Source: Actinophytocola sp044466355
GTDB taxonomy: Bacteria; Actinomycetota; Actinomycetes; Mycobacteriales; Pseudonocardiaceae
Assembly: GCF_044466355.1 (NCBI RefSeq)
Contig: NZ_JBITMQ010000013.1
Coordinates: forward strand, 186,001-250,000
DNA length: 64,000 nucleotides
Direction: 5' to 3'
Translations under genes and position numbers: made by a program
Notes under the pieces: model-generated
What the model saw: only the letters and a program-made list of their open reading frames with translations
Databases searched by the model: none
Told to the model about the DNA's origin: nothing
In this document: piece after piece, positions 45,625-55,322 of the stretch
How the letters are laid out: each line of letters starts with the position of its first letter
How positions within the stretch are numbered: the stretch's first letter is position 1

Positions 45625-45639
45625 ACCGGTTCGACCGGT
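45625..45639. promoter_or_regulatory. Inverted repeat upstream of hrcA
   Basis: ACCGGT-TCG-ACCGGT is an inverted repeat made of two copies of the palindrome ACCGGT, 49 bases before the hrcA ATG. It is not a CIRCE element (TTAGCACTC-N9-GAGTGCTAA), which I did not find near hrcA. Confidence 0.4.
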
Positions 45640-45687
45640 ACTCGCCCGGACCTCCGTAAACTCGTGGTGAAGACGGGAGGTGACCTG

Positions 45688-46713
45688 ATGGCGAGCACGG
45701 ACGAGCGGCGGTTCGCGGTGCTGCGTGCGATCGTGGCCGACTACGTCTCCAGTCAGGAGCCGGTTGCCTCCAAAGCGATCGTCGAGCGGCACAACCTAGG
45801 GGTGTCCAGCGCCACCGTGCGCAACGACATGGCCTCCCTCGAGGAGGACGGGTACATCGCCCAACCGCACACGAGCGCCGGGCGGATCCCGACCGACAAG
45901 GGCTACCGGCTGTTCGTCGACCGCCTCACCGACGTCAAACCGCTGTCCTCGGCGGAGCGGCGCGCGATCCACTCCTTCCTGGAAGGGGCCATCGACCTCG
46001 ACGACGTGATGCGGCGCAGCGTTCGGCTGCTCGCGCAGCTCACCCGGCAGGTCGCCGTGATCCAGTACCCGACGCTGACGCACTCGACGGTCCGGCACAT
46101 CGAGCTGGTCCAGCTGACGCCCGCCCGGGTGATGCTGGTCCTGATCACCGACAACGGGCGGGTCGAGCAACGGACCGTCGACCTCGGGGACGTGACCACC
46201 GAGGAAACGATCTCGCGGCTGCGGAACATGTTGAACTCCACGCTCGTTGACCATCCGTTGACGGAGGCCGCGGCCAAGGTCAGCGAGCTGCTCGAGGACG
46301 CGCCGTCGGACCTGCGGGACGCAATGACGCGGCTCGCGACCGTGCTGGTGGAGTCCCTGGTGGAGCACCCCGAGGAGCGCCTGGTCCTGGGAGGCACCGC
46401 CAACCTGACCCGCAACGCGGCCGACTTCCCCGGGTCGCTGCGCCAGGTCCTCGAAGCACTCGAGGAACAGGTGGTGGTACTGAAGCTGTTCGCCGCCGCC
46501 AGCAAGCCTGGCACCATTACGGTGCGGATCGGGGAGGAGAACGAGGCCGCCGAGATGCGCAGCACCTCGGTGGTCTCCATCGGCTATGGCGCGCACCACA
46601 CGCTTCTCGGCGGCATGGGCGTGGTCGGGCCGACGCGGATGGACTATCCGGGCACCATCGCGGCCGTGCGCGCGGTCGCCAACTACGTGGGAGACATCCT
46701 GTCCGGGCGATGA
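45688..46713 (+). CDS. hrcA: Heat-inducible transcription repressor HrcA
   Basis: 341 residues. N-terminal winged helix (VLRAIVADYVSSQEPVASKAIVERHNLGVSSATVRNDMASLEE), then RIPTDKGYRLFVD, GAF-like and dimerisation parts, ending YPGTIAAVRAVANYVGDIL. HrcA represses groE and, in some species, dnaK operons through CIRCE elements. ATG 45688 follows GGGAGG at a 7-base spacing. It is followed by dnaJ after 67 bases, the usual actinobacterial pair. Confidence 0.93.
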   Translation: MASTDERRFAVLRAIVADYVSSQEPVASKAIVERHNLGVSSATVRNDMASLEEDGYIAQPHTSAGRIPTDKGYRLFVDRLTDVKPLSSAERRAIHSFLEGAIDLDDVMRRSVRLLAQLTRQVAVIQYPTLTHSTVRHIELVQLTPARVMLVLITDNGRVEQRTVDLGDVTTEETISRLRNMLNSTLVDHPLTEAAAKVSELLEDAPSDLRDAMTRLATVLVESLVEHPEERLVLGGTANLTRNAADFPGSLRQVLEALEEQVVVLKLFAAASKPGTITVRIGEENEAAEMRSTSVVSIGYGAHHTLLGGMGVVGPTRMDYPGTIAAVRAVANYVGDILSGR

Positions 46714-46780
46714 TGCCCGCGACCGGACCGATCAGGGAGTGAGACCCCGGAGCCCTCCGGGGCAGGAGGACGGGAACACG

Positions 46781-47929
46781 GTGGCGAGGGACTACTACGG
46801 CACTCTCGGGGTGCGCCAGGACGCTACGTCCGACGAGATCAAGCGTGCCTACCGCAAGCTCGCGCGCGAGCTACATCCCGACGTCAACCCCGACGAGTCG
46901 GCCCAGGAGCGGTTCCGCGAGGTCACGGCGGCCTACGAGGTGCTCTCCGACCCGCAGAAGCGCAAGATCGTCGACATGGGCGGCGACCCGCTCGGCAACG
47001 GCGGCGGGGGCGGTGCCCGCGACCCGTTCGCCGGGTTCGGGCTCGGCGACATCATGGACGCCTTCTTCGGCGGCGGCGCCGGTGGCGGGCGAGGGCCCCG
47101 CAGCCGCGTGCAGCCCGGCTCCGACGCGCTCATCCGCATCGAGCTGACCCTCGAGGAGTGCAACACCGGTGTCTCCCGTGACCTGACCGTCGACACCGCC
47201 GTCCTCTGCGACCTGTGCCGGGGCGCGGGTACCGCCGAGGGCACCTCCGTCCAGGTCTGTGACACCTGCGCCGGCCGCGGCGAAATCCAGTCCGTCCAAC
47301 GCTCGTTCCTCGGCCAGGTCGTCACCGCCCGGCCGTGCCCCGTCTGCCGCGGCGTCGGCGAGGTCATCCCCGACCCGTGCCGCCAGTGCGGCGGCGACGG
47401 TCGCGTCCGAGCCCGCCGCACCATCACCGCCAAGGTCCCGCCGGGTGTCGCCGACGGCATGCGGGTCCGGCTGTCCGGGCAAGGTGAGGTCGGCCCCGGA
47501 GGCGGGCCCGCCGGCGACCTGTACGTCGAGGTCGTCGAGCAGCCGCACCACACCTTCGAACGCAACGGCGCCGACCTGCACTGCACGGTGCGCATCCCCA
47601 TGACCACCGCCGCGCTCGGCGCCGTCCTGCCGCTCGAGACCCTCGACGACACCGTCGAGCTAGAACTCGAACCAGGCACCCAGCCCAGCACCGAACTGCT
47701 CCTCACCGGGCACGGCCTCCCGCGGCTGCGGTCCTCCGGGCGCGTCGACGGACGTGGCGACCTGCACGTCCACGTCGAGGTCGAGATCCCGAACAAACTC
47801 GACGCCCGGCAGACCGAGCTGCTCCGCGAACTCGCCAACCTCCGCGGCGAAGAGGAACAGATCGTCGCCACCACCAACAACGGCCGAGGCGGCGGGCTGT
47901 TCTCCCGGCTCCGCGCACGGCACCGCTGA
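46781..47929 (+). CDS. dnaJ: Molecular chaperone DnaJ (DnaJ2-type)
   Basis: 382 residues. J-domain with KRAYRKLARELHPDVNPDE (HPD near residue 33), a Gly-rich segment (GGDPLGNGGGGG), the zinc domain with four CxxCxGxG-like repeats (CDLCRGAGT, CDTCAGRGE, CPVCRGVGE, CRQCGGDGR), and the C-terminal peptide-binding domain. It stimulates DnaK ATPase. The hrcA-adjacent copy is the second DnaJ of actinobacteria, distinct from the dnaK-grpE-dnaJ operon. GTG 46781 lies 11 bases after AGGAGG. Confidence 0.94.
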   Translation: MARDYYGTLGVRQDATSDEIKRAYRKLARELHPDVNPDESAQERFREVTAAYEVLSDPQKRKIVDMGGDPLGNGGGGGARDPFAGFGLGDIMDAFFGGGAGGGRGPRSRVQPGSDALIRIELTLEECNTGVSRDLTVDTAVLCDLCRGAGTAEGTSVQVCDTCAGRGEIQSVQRSFLGQVVTARPCPVCRGVGEVIPDPCRQCGGDGRVRARRTITAKVPPGVADGMRVRLSGQGEVGPGGGPAGDLYVEVVEQPHHTFERNGADLHCTVRIPMTTAALGAVLPLETLDDTVELELEPGTQPSTELLLTGHGLPRLRSSGRVDGRGDLHVHVEVEIPNKLDARQTELLRELANLRGEEEQIVATTNNGRGGGLFSRLRARHR

Positions 47930-47956
47930 GCGAGGCTCGCGGAGCGAACCAACGTC

Positions 47957-48700
47957 GTGAGCGACACCGCACCCGTCTTTCTCGTCGACACCGTCCCGTC
48001 GGGCACCACCACGGTGCTCGACGGGACGGAAGGCAGGCACGCCGCCGCCGTTCGCCGACTGCAGCCCGGCGAGGAACTCGTCATCGCCGACGGGCACGGC
48101 ACCGCCGCCGCCTGCGTCGTTGAAACGGTTCAAGGTAAAGAAAGTCTGACCCTGCGCCTCGTCCGGCGATGGACGGAACCCCAGCCACAGCCCCGGATCG
48201 TGCTCGCACAGGCACTCATCAAAGGCGACCGGGGCGAACTCGCCGTCGAGCTCGCCACCGAAACCGGCGTCGACGTGATCGTGCCGTGGCGCGCCGGCCG
48301 CAGCATCGTCAAATGGGAAGACGGCCCCCGCGGCGCCAAGGCCCTCGCCCGCTGGCGCAGCACCGCGCGCGAAGCGGCCAAACAGTCCCGGCGAACCTGG
48401 ATCCCCGACGTCACCGAACCCGCCACCACTCGACAACTCGCCGAACTGGCAAGGAAAAGCGCCGCCACCGTCATCCTCGACGCCGCCGCCGAGACCGGCA
48501 TCCGTGATCTCGAGCTGCCCGCCGACGGTGACCTGGTCCTGGTCGTGGGACCCGAAGGAGGTATTTCCGAAAGTGAGTCCGACACCCTCCGCACCGCAGG
48601 TGCGCAGGTAGCGAGGCTGGGTCCCACCGTCCTGCGGGCCTCGACGGCCGCTGCCGCCGCTATAGCAACGCTTGGAGTCCTGACGCCACGCTGGCGCTGA
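47957..48700 (+). CDS. rsmE: 16S rRNA (uracil(1498)-N(3))-methyltransferase RsmE
   Basis: 247 residues. The N-terminal PUA-like domain (EGRHAAAVRRLQPGEELVIADGHG) is followed by the SPOUT domain with RIVLAQALIKGDRGELAVELATETGVDVIVPW, RWRSTAREAAKQSRR, and the knot LVLVVGPEGGISESE...LGPTVLRASTAAAAA. It methylates U1498 of 16S rRNA. The GTG start follows dnaJ by 27 bases, completing hrcA-dnaJ-rsmE. Confidence 0.94.
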   Translation: MSDTAPVFLVDTVPSGTTTVLDGTEGRHAAAVRRLQPGEELVIADGHGTAAACVVETVQGKESLTLRLVRRWTEPQPQPRIVLAQALIKGDRGELAVELATETGVDVIVPWRAGRSIVKWEDGPRGAKALARWRSTAREAAKQSRRTWIPDVTEPATTRQLAELARKSAATVILDAAAETGIRDLELPADGDLVLVVGPEGGISESESDTLRTAGAQVARLGPTVLRASTAAAAAIATLGVLTPRWR

Positions 48701-48766
48701 GCGTGCACAACGGTCTACTCTTTGCACAGCACCACTCTTGAAAACAAACGTGGGGCGAACGAGCTA

Positions 48767-48797
48767 CCGCCGGACACCTCCCCCCTCGGTCCGGCGG
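48767..48797 (+). other. Perfect 8-bp inverted repeat
   Basis: CCGCCGGA (48767-48774) pairs with TCCGGCGG (48790-48797) around a C/T-rich 15-base loop. It is the first of three hairpins in the spacer after rsmE. Confidence 0.6.
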
Positions 48798-48798
48798 C

Positions 48799-48843
48799 GT
48801 CGCGTCGCGGTGGAGCGACCCCCAGGCTTCACCGCGACGCGAC
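48799..48843 (+). other. Perfect 14-bp inverted repeat (long GC hairpin)
   Basis: GTCGCGTCGCGGTG (48799-48812) and CACCGCGACGCGAC (48830-48843) form a perfect 14-bp stem with a 17-base loop. It could be a structured RNA, a protein-binding palindrome or a repeat element. No poly-T follows. Confidence 0.65.
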
Positions 48844-48895
48844 ATCCCCTTCCCTGTTCGGTGGTTCCCACCTTCCCGGGGGCCCTTGTGTCTGC

Positions 48896-48914
48896 CGGGG
48901 GGCCGAGCCCCCCG
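48896..48914 (+). terminator. Strong GC-rich terminator-like hairpin
   Basis: CGGGGGGC-CGA-GCCCCCCG is a perfect 8-bp stem with a 3-base loop, followed by AAACCCCCC. Such G-run/C-run hairpins commonly end transcripts in actinomycetes. It probably terminates the hrcA-dnaJ-rsmE transcript. Confidence 0.6.
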
Positions 48915-48949
48915 AAACCCCCCACGGTGCGGTTGGTGTCTGACCCAGC

Positions 48950-49050
48950 GTGGGCGCTTGAGGTGGCGCTTGAGTGGGGCCTTGAAGTGGGGCCTTGAAG
49001 TGGGGCCTTGAAGTGGGGCCTTGAAGTGGGCGCTTGAGTGAGGTCTTGAG
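48950..49050 (+). repeat. Tandem repeat, about eight 12-13-bp units (GTGGGGCCTTGAA)
   Basis: Four adjacent exact copies of GTGGGGCCTTGAA run from 48974 to 49025, flanked by degenerate units (GTGGGCGCTTGAG, GTGGCGCTTGA, GTGAGGTCTTGA). The 13-bp unit is not a multiple of three and no gene reads through it. Together with 48701-48949 and 49051-49165 it makes the only gene-free stretch over 300 bases in the window. Confidence 0.75.
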
Positions 49051-49062
49051 TGGGCGGTTCTT

Positions 49063-49098
49063 GGGTGGGGTTCTTTGGGGTGGTGTTTGGGGTGGGGG
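49063..49098 (+). other. Potential G-quadruplex in a G/T-rich tract
   Basis: Five runs of 3-5 G occur on the plus strand within 36 bases (49063-65, 49067-70, 49077-80, 49089-92, 49094-98), with loops of 1-8 bases. The tract to about 49165 is nearly C- and A-free, unlike the rest of the window. It lies just before the LigD-polymerase gene start, in its untranslated leader or promoter. Confidence 0.5.
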
Positions 49099-49165
49099 TT
49101 GGTTGTGTGGGTTTTCCTTCTTGGCTTGGGTTTCTTCGGTTGGGGTTCGGCACTAGGTTGTTGTT

Positions 49166-50134
49166 GTGGCTGGTGGTGCTCCTGCGGTTGAGCTCGAGGT
49201 TGGGGACCGGGTTGTTCGGGTCAGCAACCCGCAGCGCGTTTACTTCTCCGCTCGGGGTGAGACCAAGCTCGACCTTGCGCGGTACTACCTGGCCGTGGGG
49301 GACGGGATCGTCAACGCGCTTCGTGAGCGGCCCTGCATGATGCACCGGTTTCCTGATGGGGTTGACGGGGAGAAGGTGCACCAGAAGCGGTTGCCGCGCG
49401 GGGCGCCGCCCTGGGTGGAGACCGTGCGGGTGCACTTTCCGCGTTATGGGCGGCATGCGGACGAGTTGTGTGTCACCGAACTCGCCAGCGTGATCTGGGC
49501 CGTTCAGATGTCCTGCGTCGAGTTCCACCCGTGGAACTCGCGACGCTCGGACACCGAGAAACCCGACGAGTGGCGGATCGACCTCGACCCCATGCCCGAG
49601 GCCACCTTCGACACCGTGCGGAAAGTGGCGCTCGTCGTGCAGGAGGTGCTCGCCGAACTCGGCGCCGTCGGGTTTCCCAAGACCTCCGGCGGGAAAGGGC
49701 TGCACATTTACGTTCGCATCCTTCCTTCGTGGGGTTTCCACGACGTGCGGCGGGCCGCACACGCGTTCGCACGGGAAGTCGAGCGGCGGGCCGACGGCCT
49801 CGTCGACCTCTCGTGGTGGCGGCGGGAACGAGATCCCGCGACCGTGTTCGTCGACTACAACCAGAACGCGCGGGATCACACGATCCGGTCGGCTTATTCC
49901 GTCATCGGGGTACCTGAGGCGCGGGTGTCGACACCCATTCGGTGGGACGAGATCCCGGACGTGGACCCGCGCGAGTTCACCATCGCCACCGTGCCCGCGC
50001 GGTACGCCAGGCTGGGGGACCTGCACGCCGACATCGACGCGCACGCGTTCGACCTGACACCGCTGCTCGAATGGGCCGACCGTGACGGGCAGGAGATCCC
50101 CGACCTCGACCAGAACGACCAGCCGACCGGCTAG
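49166..50134 (+). CDS. LigD-type DNA polymerase/primase domain protein (stand-alone)
   Basis: 322 residues homologous to the polymerase domain of LigD (archaeo-eukaryotic primase fold). The metal-binding pair is in WRIDLDPMP (DxD near residue 140) and the third acid in TVFVDYNQN; KTSGGKGLHIYV is the primer/nucleotide site. It fills gaps and adds nucleotides in non-homologous end joining with Ku and a ligase, and no ligase domain is attached. A GTG start at 49166 is chosen; there is no clear ribosome site. It is followed 9 bases later by the HIT gene. Confidence 0.87.
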   Translation: MAGGAPAVELEVGDRVVRVSNPQRVYFSARGETKLDLARYYLAVGDGIVNALRERPCMMHRFPDGVDGEKVHQKRLPRGAPPWVETVRVHFPRYGRHADELCVTELASVIWAVQMSCVEFHPWNSRRSDTEKPDEWRIDLDPMPEATFDTVRKVALVVQEVLAELGAVGFPKTSGGKGLHIYVRILPSWGFHDVRRAAHAFAREVERRADGLVDLSWWRRERDPATVFVDYNQNARDHTIRSAYSVIGVPEARVSTPIRWDEIPDVDPREFTIATVPARYARLGDLHADIDAHAFDLTPLLEWADRDGQEIPDLDQNDQPTG

Positions 50135-50143
50135 CCTCAGCGC

Positions 50144-50500
50144 ATGCCCGAGAACGACTGCCTGTTCTGCAAGATCATCGCGGGGGACATCCCCTCGACG
50201 ACGGTGCTCGAGACCGACACCACCTACGCCTTCCGGGACATCAACCCGCAGGCAGACGTGCACGTCCTCGTGGTGCCGCGCACGCACCACGAAGACGCCG
50301 AGGCCCTCGCGAAAGCACCGAGGGAGCTGGCCGACGTGATCAGCACCGGCGTCGCCGTCGCCAAGCAGGAAGGCATCGACGCCGCCGGGTTCCGGCTGGT
50401 CTTCAACACCGGCGAACACGCAGGCCGCACCGTCTTCCACGCCCACCTGCACGTCCTCGGCGGCGAACAACTGGGCATGTTCGGACGCCCCGGCCACTGA
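50144..50500 (+). CDS. HIT-family (HinT-like) purine nucleotide hydrolase
   Basis: 118 residues. The N-terminus DCLFCKIIAGDIPSTTVLE is followed by the histidine triad RTVFHAHLHVLGG with the nucleophilic His. HinT hydrolyses AMP-N phosphoramidates, including lysyl-AMP adducts. In actinobacteria it is often beside phoH, as here. Confidence 0.93.
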   Translation: MPENDCLFCKIIAGDIPSTTVLETDTTYAFRDINPQADVHVLVVPRTHHEDAEALAKAPRELADVISTGVAVAKQEGIDAAGFRLVFNTGEHAGRTVFHAHLHVLGGEQLGMFGRPGH

Positions 50501-50605
50501 GCACCCATAACGTCGATGCGAACTGTCGGTGGGGGCGACTAACATCGAACCGACAGCGACGACCGAAATGGCGCGACCAGGCGCAGAAGGCAGGACCGAA
50601 AGCAC

Positions 50606-51670
<1,065 letters not shown>

Positions 51671-51672
51671 TC

Positions 51673-52242
51673 ATGAGTATCGAAATCGCCAACGAGTCGG
51701 GCGTGGCGGTTGACGAACCGTCCATTGTGGCCGCGGCCCGGTTCGCGCTCGACCGGATGAAGGTCAGCCGTCTCGCCGAGCTGTCGGTGCTGCTCGTCGG
51801 GCTGGACGAGATGGCCGACCTGCACGAGCGCTACCTCGACCTGCCAGGCCCGACGGACGTCATGGCGTTCCCCATGGACGAGCTCGAGTCCGCGCGCAGA
51901 CCCGACGCGCCCGACCTGGGGCCGACGCTGCTCGGTGACCTCGTGCTGTGTCCGCGGTTCGCCCGCGACCAGGCCCGCAAGGCAGGCCACTCGCTGATGG
52001 ACGAGCTGCACCTGCTGACCGTCCACGGTGTACTCCACCTGCTCGGCTACGACCACGCCGAGCCCGCCGAGGAACGTGAGATGTTCACGCTCCAGAAGCG
52101 GATCCTCGCCGACTTCACGAGCGAGCGGGCCGCCGCCCAGCGCCGGGCCGCGCAACGCCGCGAGGACGACAAGCTGCTCGGCGCGGCCGGGTTCATGGAG
52201 TCCGACGACCGCAAGCCGGACTCCGACGACACGGCCGGATAA
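51673..52242 (+). CDS. ybeY: Endoribonuclease YbeY
   Basis: 189 residues. The zinc motif H-G-V-L-H-L-L-G-Y-D-H (about 118-128) is complete. Preceding motifs DLPGPTDVMAFPMDE and LGDLVLCPRFARDQA are typical. YbeY matures 16S rRNA 3' ends and assists ribosome quality control. A charged tail of about 45 residues (RAAAQRRAAQRREDDK...) extends beyond the usual length. It starts 2 bases after phoH ends. Confidence 0.94.
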   Translation: MSIEIANESGVAVDEPSIVAAARFALDRMKVSRLAELSVLLVGLDEMADLHERYLDLPGPTDVMAFPMDELESARRPDAPDLGPTLLGDLVLCPRFARDQARKAGHSLMDELHLLTVHGVLHLLGYDHAEPAEEREMFTLQKRILADFTSERAAAQRRAAQRREDDKLLGAAGFMESDDRKPDSDDTAG

Positions 52243-52257
52243 CCCTCGGGGGTCGAA

Positions 52258-53574
52258 GTGAGCAGCTCCGCGGGACTACTCGTGATCGCGGTACTCCTCG
52301 TGGTTCTCGCCGGTTTCTTCGCGTGCGCCGACGCCGCCATCTCGGCGGTGTCCCGCGCACGTGTCGACGGCCTGGTCCGCGGGAACCGCACGGGGGCCCG
52401 GCAGCTCCTCGCGGTCGTCGCGGAACGGCCCCGGCACATCAACCTGTTGCTCCTGCTGCGGCTCGGCTGCGAGCTGGCCGCGACCGTGCTGGTCACCGTG
52501 GCGTTCATGCGGATCATCGACTCGAACTGGGTCGCGGGGCTCGTCGCCGCGCTGTCCATGATCGTCGTGTCCTATGTGCTCGTCGGGGTCGGGCCACGCA
52601 CACTGGGCAGGCAGCACCCGTACTCGGTCGGCCTCATCGCGGCCGGGCCGGTGCGCGCCCTGGGCACCGTCCTCGGGCCGTTGTCGCGTTTCCTGATCGT
52701 CGTCGGTAACGCCATCACGCCCGGTCGCGGGTTCCGCGAGGGCCCGTTCTCCTCCGAGGTCGAGCTGCGTGAGCTGGTCGACATGGCGCAGGAGAGCGGC
52801 GTCGTCGACGCGGGCGAGCGCGAGATGATCCACTCGGTGTTCGAGCTGCGCGGCACGATCGCGCGCGAGGTCATGGTGCCGCGCACCGAGATGGTGTGGA
52901 TCGAGCAGACCAAGACCGTGCGGCAGGCGCTCGCGTTGTCGCTGCGCACCGGCTACACGCGACTGCCCGTGATCGGCGAGAGCGTCGACGAGGTCGTCGG
53001 CGTGGTCAACCTCAAGGACCTCGTCAAGGCCACAGTGGACCCGCGGGCCAACGGGCGTGCCGAACGCGGGCTGGTCAGCGAGTTGATGGGTGAGGCGACG
53101 TTCGTGCCCGACTCCAAGCGCCTCGACGACCTGCTGCGCGAGATGCAGCTGTCCCGCAACCACATGGCGATCGCCGTCGACGAGTACGGCGGCACCGCCG
53201 GCCTGCTGACCATCGAGGACATCCTGGAGGAGATCGTCGGCGAGATCACCGACGAGTCCGACACCGAGGACCGTCCGCCGGTCGAGCACCTCGACGACGG
53301 CGCCGTGCGGGTCAGCTCCCGGCTCCCGGTCGAGGACCTCGGCGAGCTGTTCGGCATCGAACTGGACGACACCGACGTCGAGACCGTCGGCGGCCTGCTC
53401 GCCCAGCAGCTCGGCCGCGTCCCGCTGCCCGGCACCGAGGCCGAGATCGAGGGCCTGTCGATGCGGGCCGAGGGCGGCAAAGACGGCCGCGGCCGGATGC
53501 GGATCACGTCGGTGGTCGTGCGCTGTGTGCCCGCGGCCGACGCGGCGGAGAAGGAAGGAAGCGAGAGTGGCTGA
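52258..53574 (+). CDS. CNNM/CorC-type membrane protein with CBS domains
   Basis: 438 residues. The N-terminal CNNM (DUF21) domain has three or four helices and the ADAAISAVSRARV start (about residues 22-34). CBS domains follow (VMVPRTEMVWIEQTKTVRQALALSLRTGYTRLPVIGESVDEVVGVVNLKDL), then IAVDEYGGTAGLLTIEDILEEIVGEI, and a C-terminal CorC/HlyC domain. It corresponds to the mycobacterial Rv2366c-type protein, with a putative role in magnesium or cobalt transport. It overlaps the next gene by 8 bases. Confidence 0.9.
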   Translation: MSSSAGLLVIAVLLVVLAGFFACADAAISAVSRARVDGLVRGNRTGARQLLAVVAERPRHINLLLLLRLGCELAATVLVTVAFMRIIDSNWVAGLVAALSMIVVSYVLVGVGPRTLGRQHPYSVGLIAAGPVRALGTVLGPLSRFLIVVGNAITPGRGFREGPFSSEVELRELVDMAQESGVVDAGEREMIHSVFELRGTIAREVMVPRTEMVWIEQTKTVRQALALSLRTGYTRLPVIGESVDEVVGVVNLKDLVKATVDPRANGRAERGLVSELMGEATFVPDSKRLDDLLREMQLSRNHMAIAVDEYGGTAGLLTIEDILEEIVGEITDESDTEDRPPVEHLDDGAVRVSSRLPVEDLGELFGIELDDTDVETVGGLLAQQLGRVPLPGTEAEIEGLSMRAEGGKDGRGRMRITSVVVRCVPAADAAEKEGSESG

Positions 53575-53881
53575 CCTCGACCCCGAGGACGCGAAGCTGA
53601 TCACCCTGGCGCGGTCGGCGCGAGCCCGCAGCGGGGCGGCCGAGGGCGCCGCCGTGCGTGACGACACCGGCCGCACCTACGTCGCCACCACCGTGGACCT
53701 GCCGTCGTTGCAGCTCACAGCCCTGCAGGGGGCGGTGGCGGCCGCCGTGTCCAGCGGCGTGCGCACGCTGGAGGCCGCCGCCGTGGTCACCGACCTGCTC
53801 GACGTGGACCGGGCGATCGTCGACGACCTCACACCGTCCGCGCCGCTGCTGGTCGCGGACCCGAACGGCGAGCCGCGCTGA
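53567..53881 (+). CDS. Cytidine deaminase-like protein without catalytic site
   Basis: 104 residues from GTG 53567 (AAGGAAGG ribosome site), inside the end of the CNNM gene. The fold follows cytidine deaminases: DAKLITLARSARARSGAAEGAAVRDDTGRTYVATTVDL and VAAAVSSGVRTLEAAAVVTD. The zinc ligands (HxE and PCxxC) are missing, so deaminase activity is not expected. It is a conserved member of the phoH-ybeY-CNNM-era block (mycobacterial Rv2365c type) with unknown role. Confidence 0.85.
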   Translation: MADLDPEDAKLITLARSARARSGAAEGAAVRDDTGRTYVATTVDLPSLQLTALQGAVAAAVSSGVRTLEAAAVVTDLLDVDRAIVDDLTPSAPLLVADPNGEPR

Positions 53882-53901
53882 GGCCGGACGACAATGGTGG
53901 G

Positions 53902-54801
53902 ATGACCACACCGCACCGCTCCGGCTTCGCCTGCTTCGTCGGCAGGCCCAACACGGGCAAGTCGACGCTGACGAACGCGCTGGTCGGCAGCAAGGTGGCC
54001 ATCACCTCCAGCAAGCCGCAGACCACGCGGCACGCGATCCGCGGCATCGTGCAGCGCCCCGACGCCCAGCTGATCATCGTGGACACCCCCGGCCTGCACC
54101 GCCCCCGCACGTTGCTGGGGCAGCGGCTCAACGACGTCGTGCGTGCCACGTGGTCCGAAGTGGACGTGGTCGGGTTCTGCGTGCCCGCCAACGAGAAGAT
54201 CGGGCCCGGTGACCGGTTCATCGCGGCCGAGCTGGTGAAGCTGTCCCGGCACACGCCCGTCGTCGGCATCGTCACGAAGACCGACGTCGCGACGAAGAAC
54301 CAGGTCGCCGACCAGCTCGTGGCGCTCCAGGAGGTCATGGAGTTCACCGACCTGATCCCGGTGTCCGCTGTGGATGGTTTCCAGGTCGACCGACTTGCCG
54401 ACGTGCTGGTGTCCCGGCTGCCCGAAGGCCCCCAGCTGTACCCGGACGGCGAGCTGACCGACGAACCCGAGGCCACGCTGATCGCCGAACTGGTCCGTGA
54501 GGCGGCGCTCGAAGGTGTGCGCGACGAGCTGCCGCACTCGATCGCGGTGACCGTCGAGGAGATCACCGAACGCGAGGACCGCGACGACATGCTCGACGTG
54601 TGGGCGAACCTGTACGTCGAGCGCGACAGCCAGAAGGGCATCGTGCTGGGGCACAAGGGCGAGCGCCTCAAGTCCGTCGGCGCGACCGCCCGCCGCCACA
54701 TCGAGGCGCTGCTGGGCAGCAAGGTGTACCTGCACCTGCACGTCAAGGTCGCGAAGGACTGGCAGCGCGACCCGAAACAGTTGCGCCGCCTCGGTTTCTG
54801 A
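53902..54801 (+). CDS. era: GTPase Era
   Basis: 299 residues. G1 loop GRPNTGKST (about 10-18), switch TTRHAIRG, G3 VDTPGLH, G4 TKTD and G5 SA. The C-terminal KH domain has RDSQKGIVLGHKGERLKSVGA. Era binds 16S rRNA and aids 30S assembly. It begins 20 bases after the cdd-like gene. Its stop is directly adjacent to that of the convergent Thr-rich lipoprotein. Confidence 0.95.
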   Translation: MTTPHRSGFACFVGRPNTGKSTLTNALVGSKVAITSSKPQTTRHAIRGIVQRPDAQLIIVDTPGLHRPRTLLGQRLNDVVRATWSEVDVVGFCVPANEKIGPGDRFIAAELVKLSRHTPVVGIVTKTDVATKNQVADQLVALQEVMEFTDLIPVSAVDGFQVDRLADVLVSRLPEGPQLYPDGELTDEPEATLIAELVREAALEGVRDELPHSIAVTVEEITEREDRDDMLDVWANLYVERDSQKGIVLGHKGERLKSVGATARRHIEALLGSKVYLHLHVKVAKDWQRDPKQLRRLGF

Positions 54802-55242
<441 letters not shown>

Positions 55243-55322
55243 GTCCGGAACTGTGACAGCCACGGCCCGGGACAGGTCCCCGATGGCACGAAACTGTCGG
55301 TGCTCGAAGGTAAGCTCCGTCC

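Noticed and set aside
45621..45640. tRNA T-arm-like GGTTCGACC
   Set aside because: The loop has only five bases and no other arms of a cloverleaf fit nearby.
45502..45687. CIRCE element before hrcA
   Set aside because: No TTAGCACTC-N9-GAGTGCTAA-like inverted repeat found; only ACCGGT-TCG-ACCGGT is present.
48722..48998. Short plus-strand frames across the hairpins and tandem repeats
   Set aside because: They cross a 13-bp repeat that changes frame, lack ribosome sites, and have no similarity to proteins.
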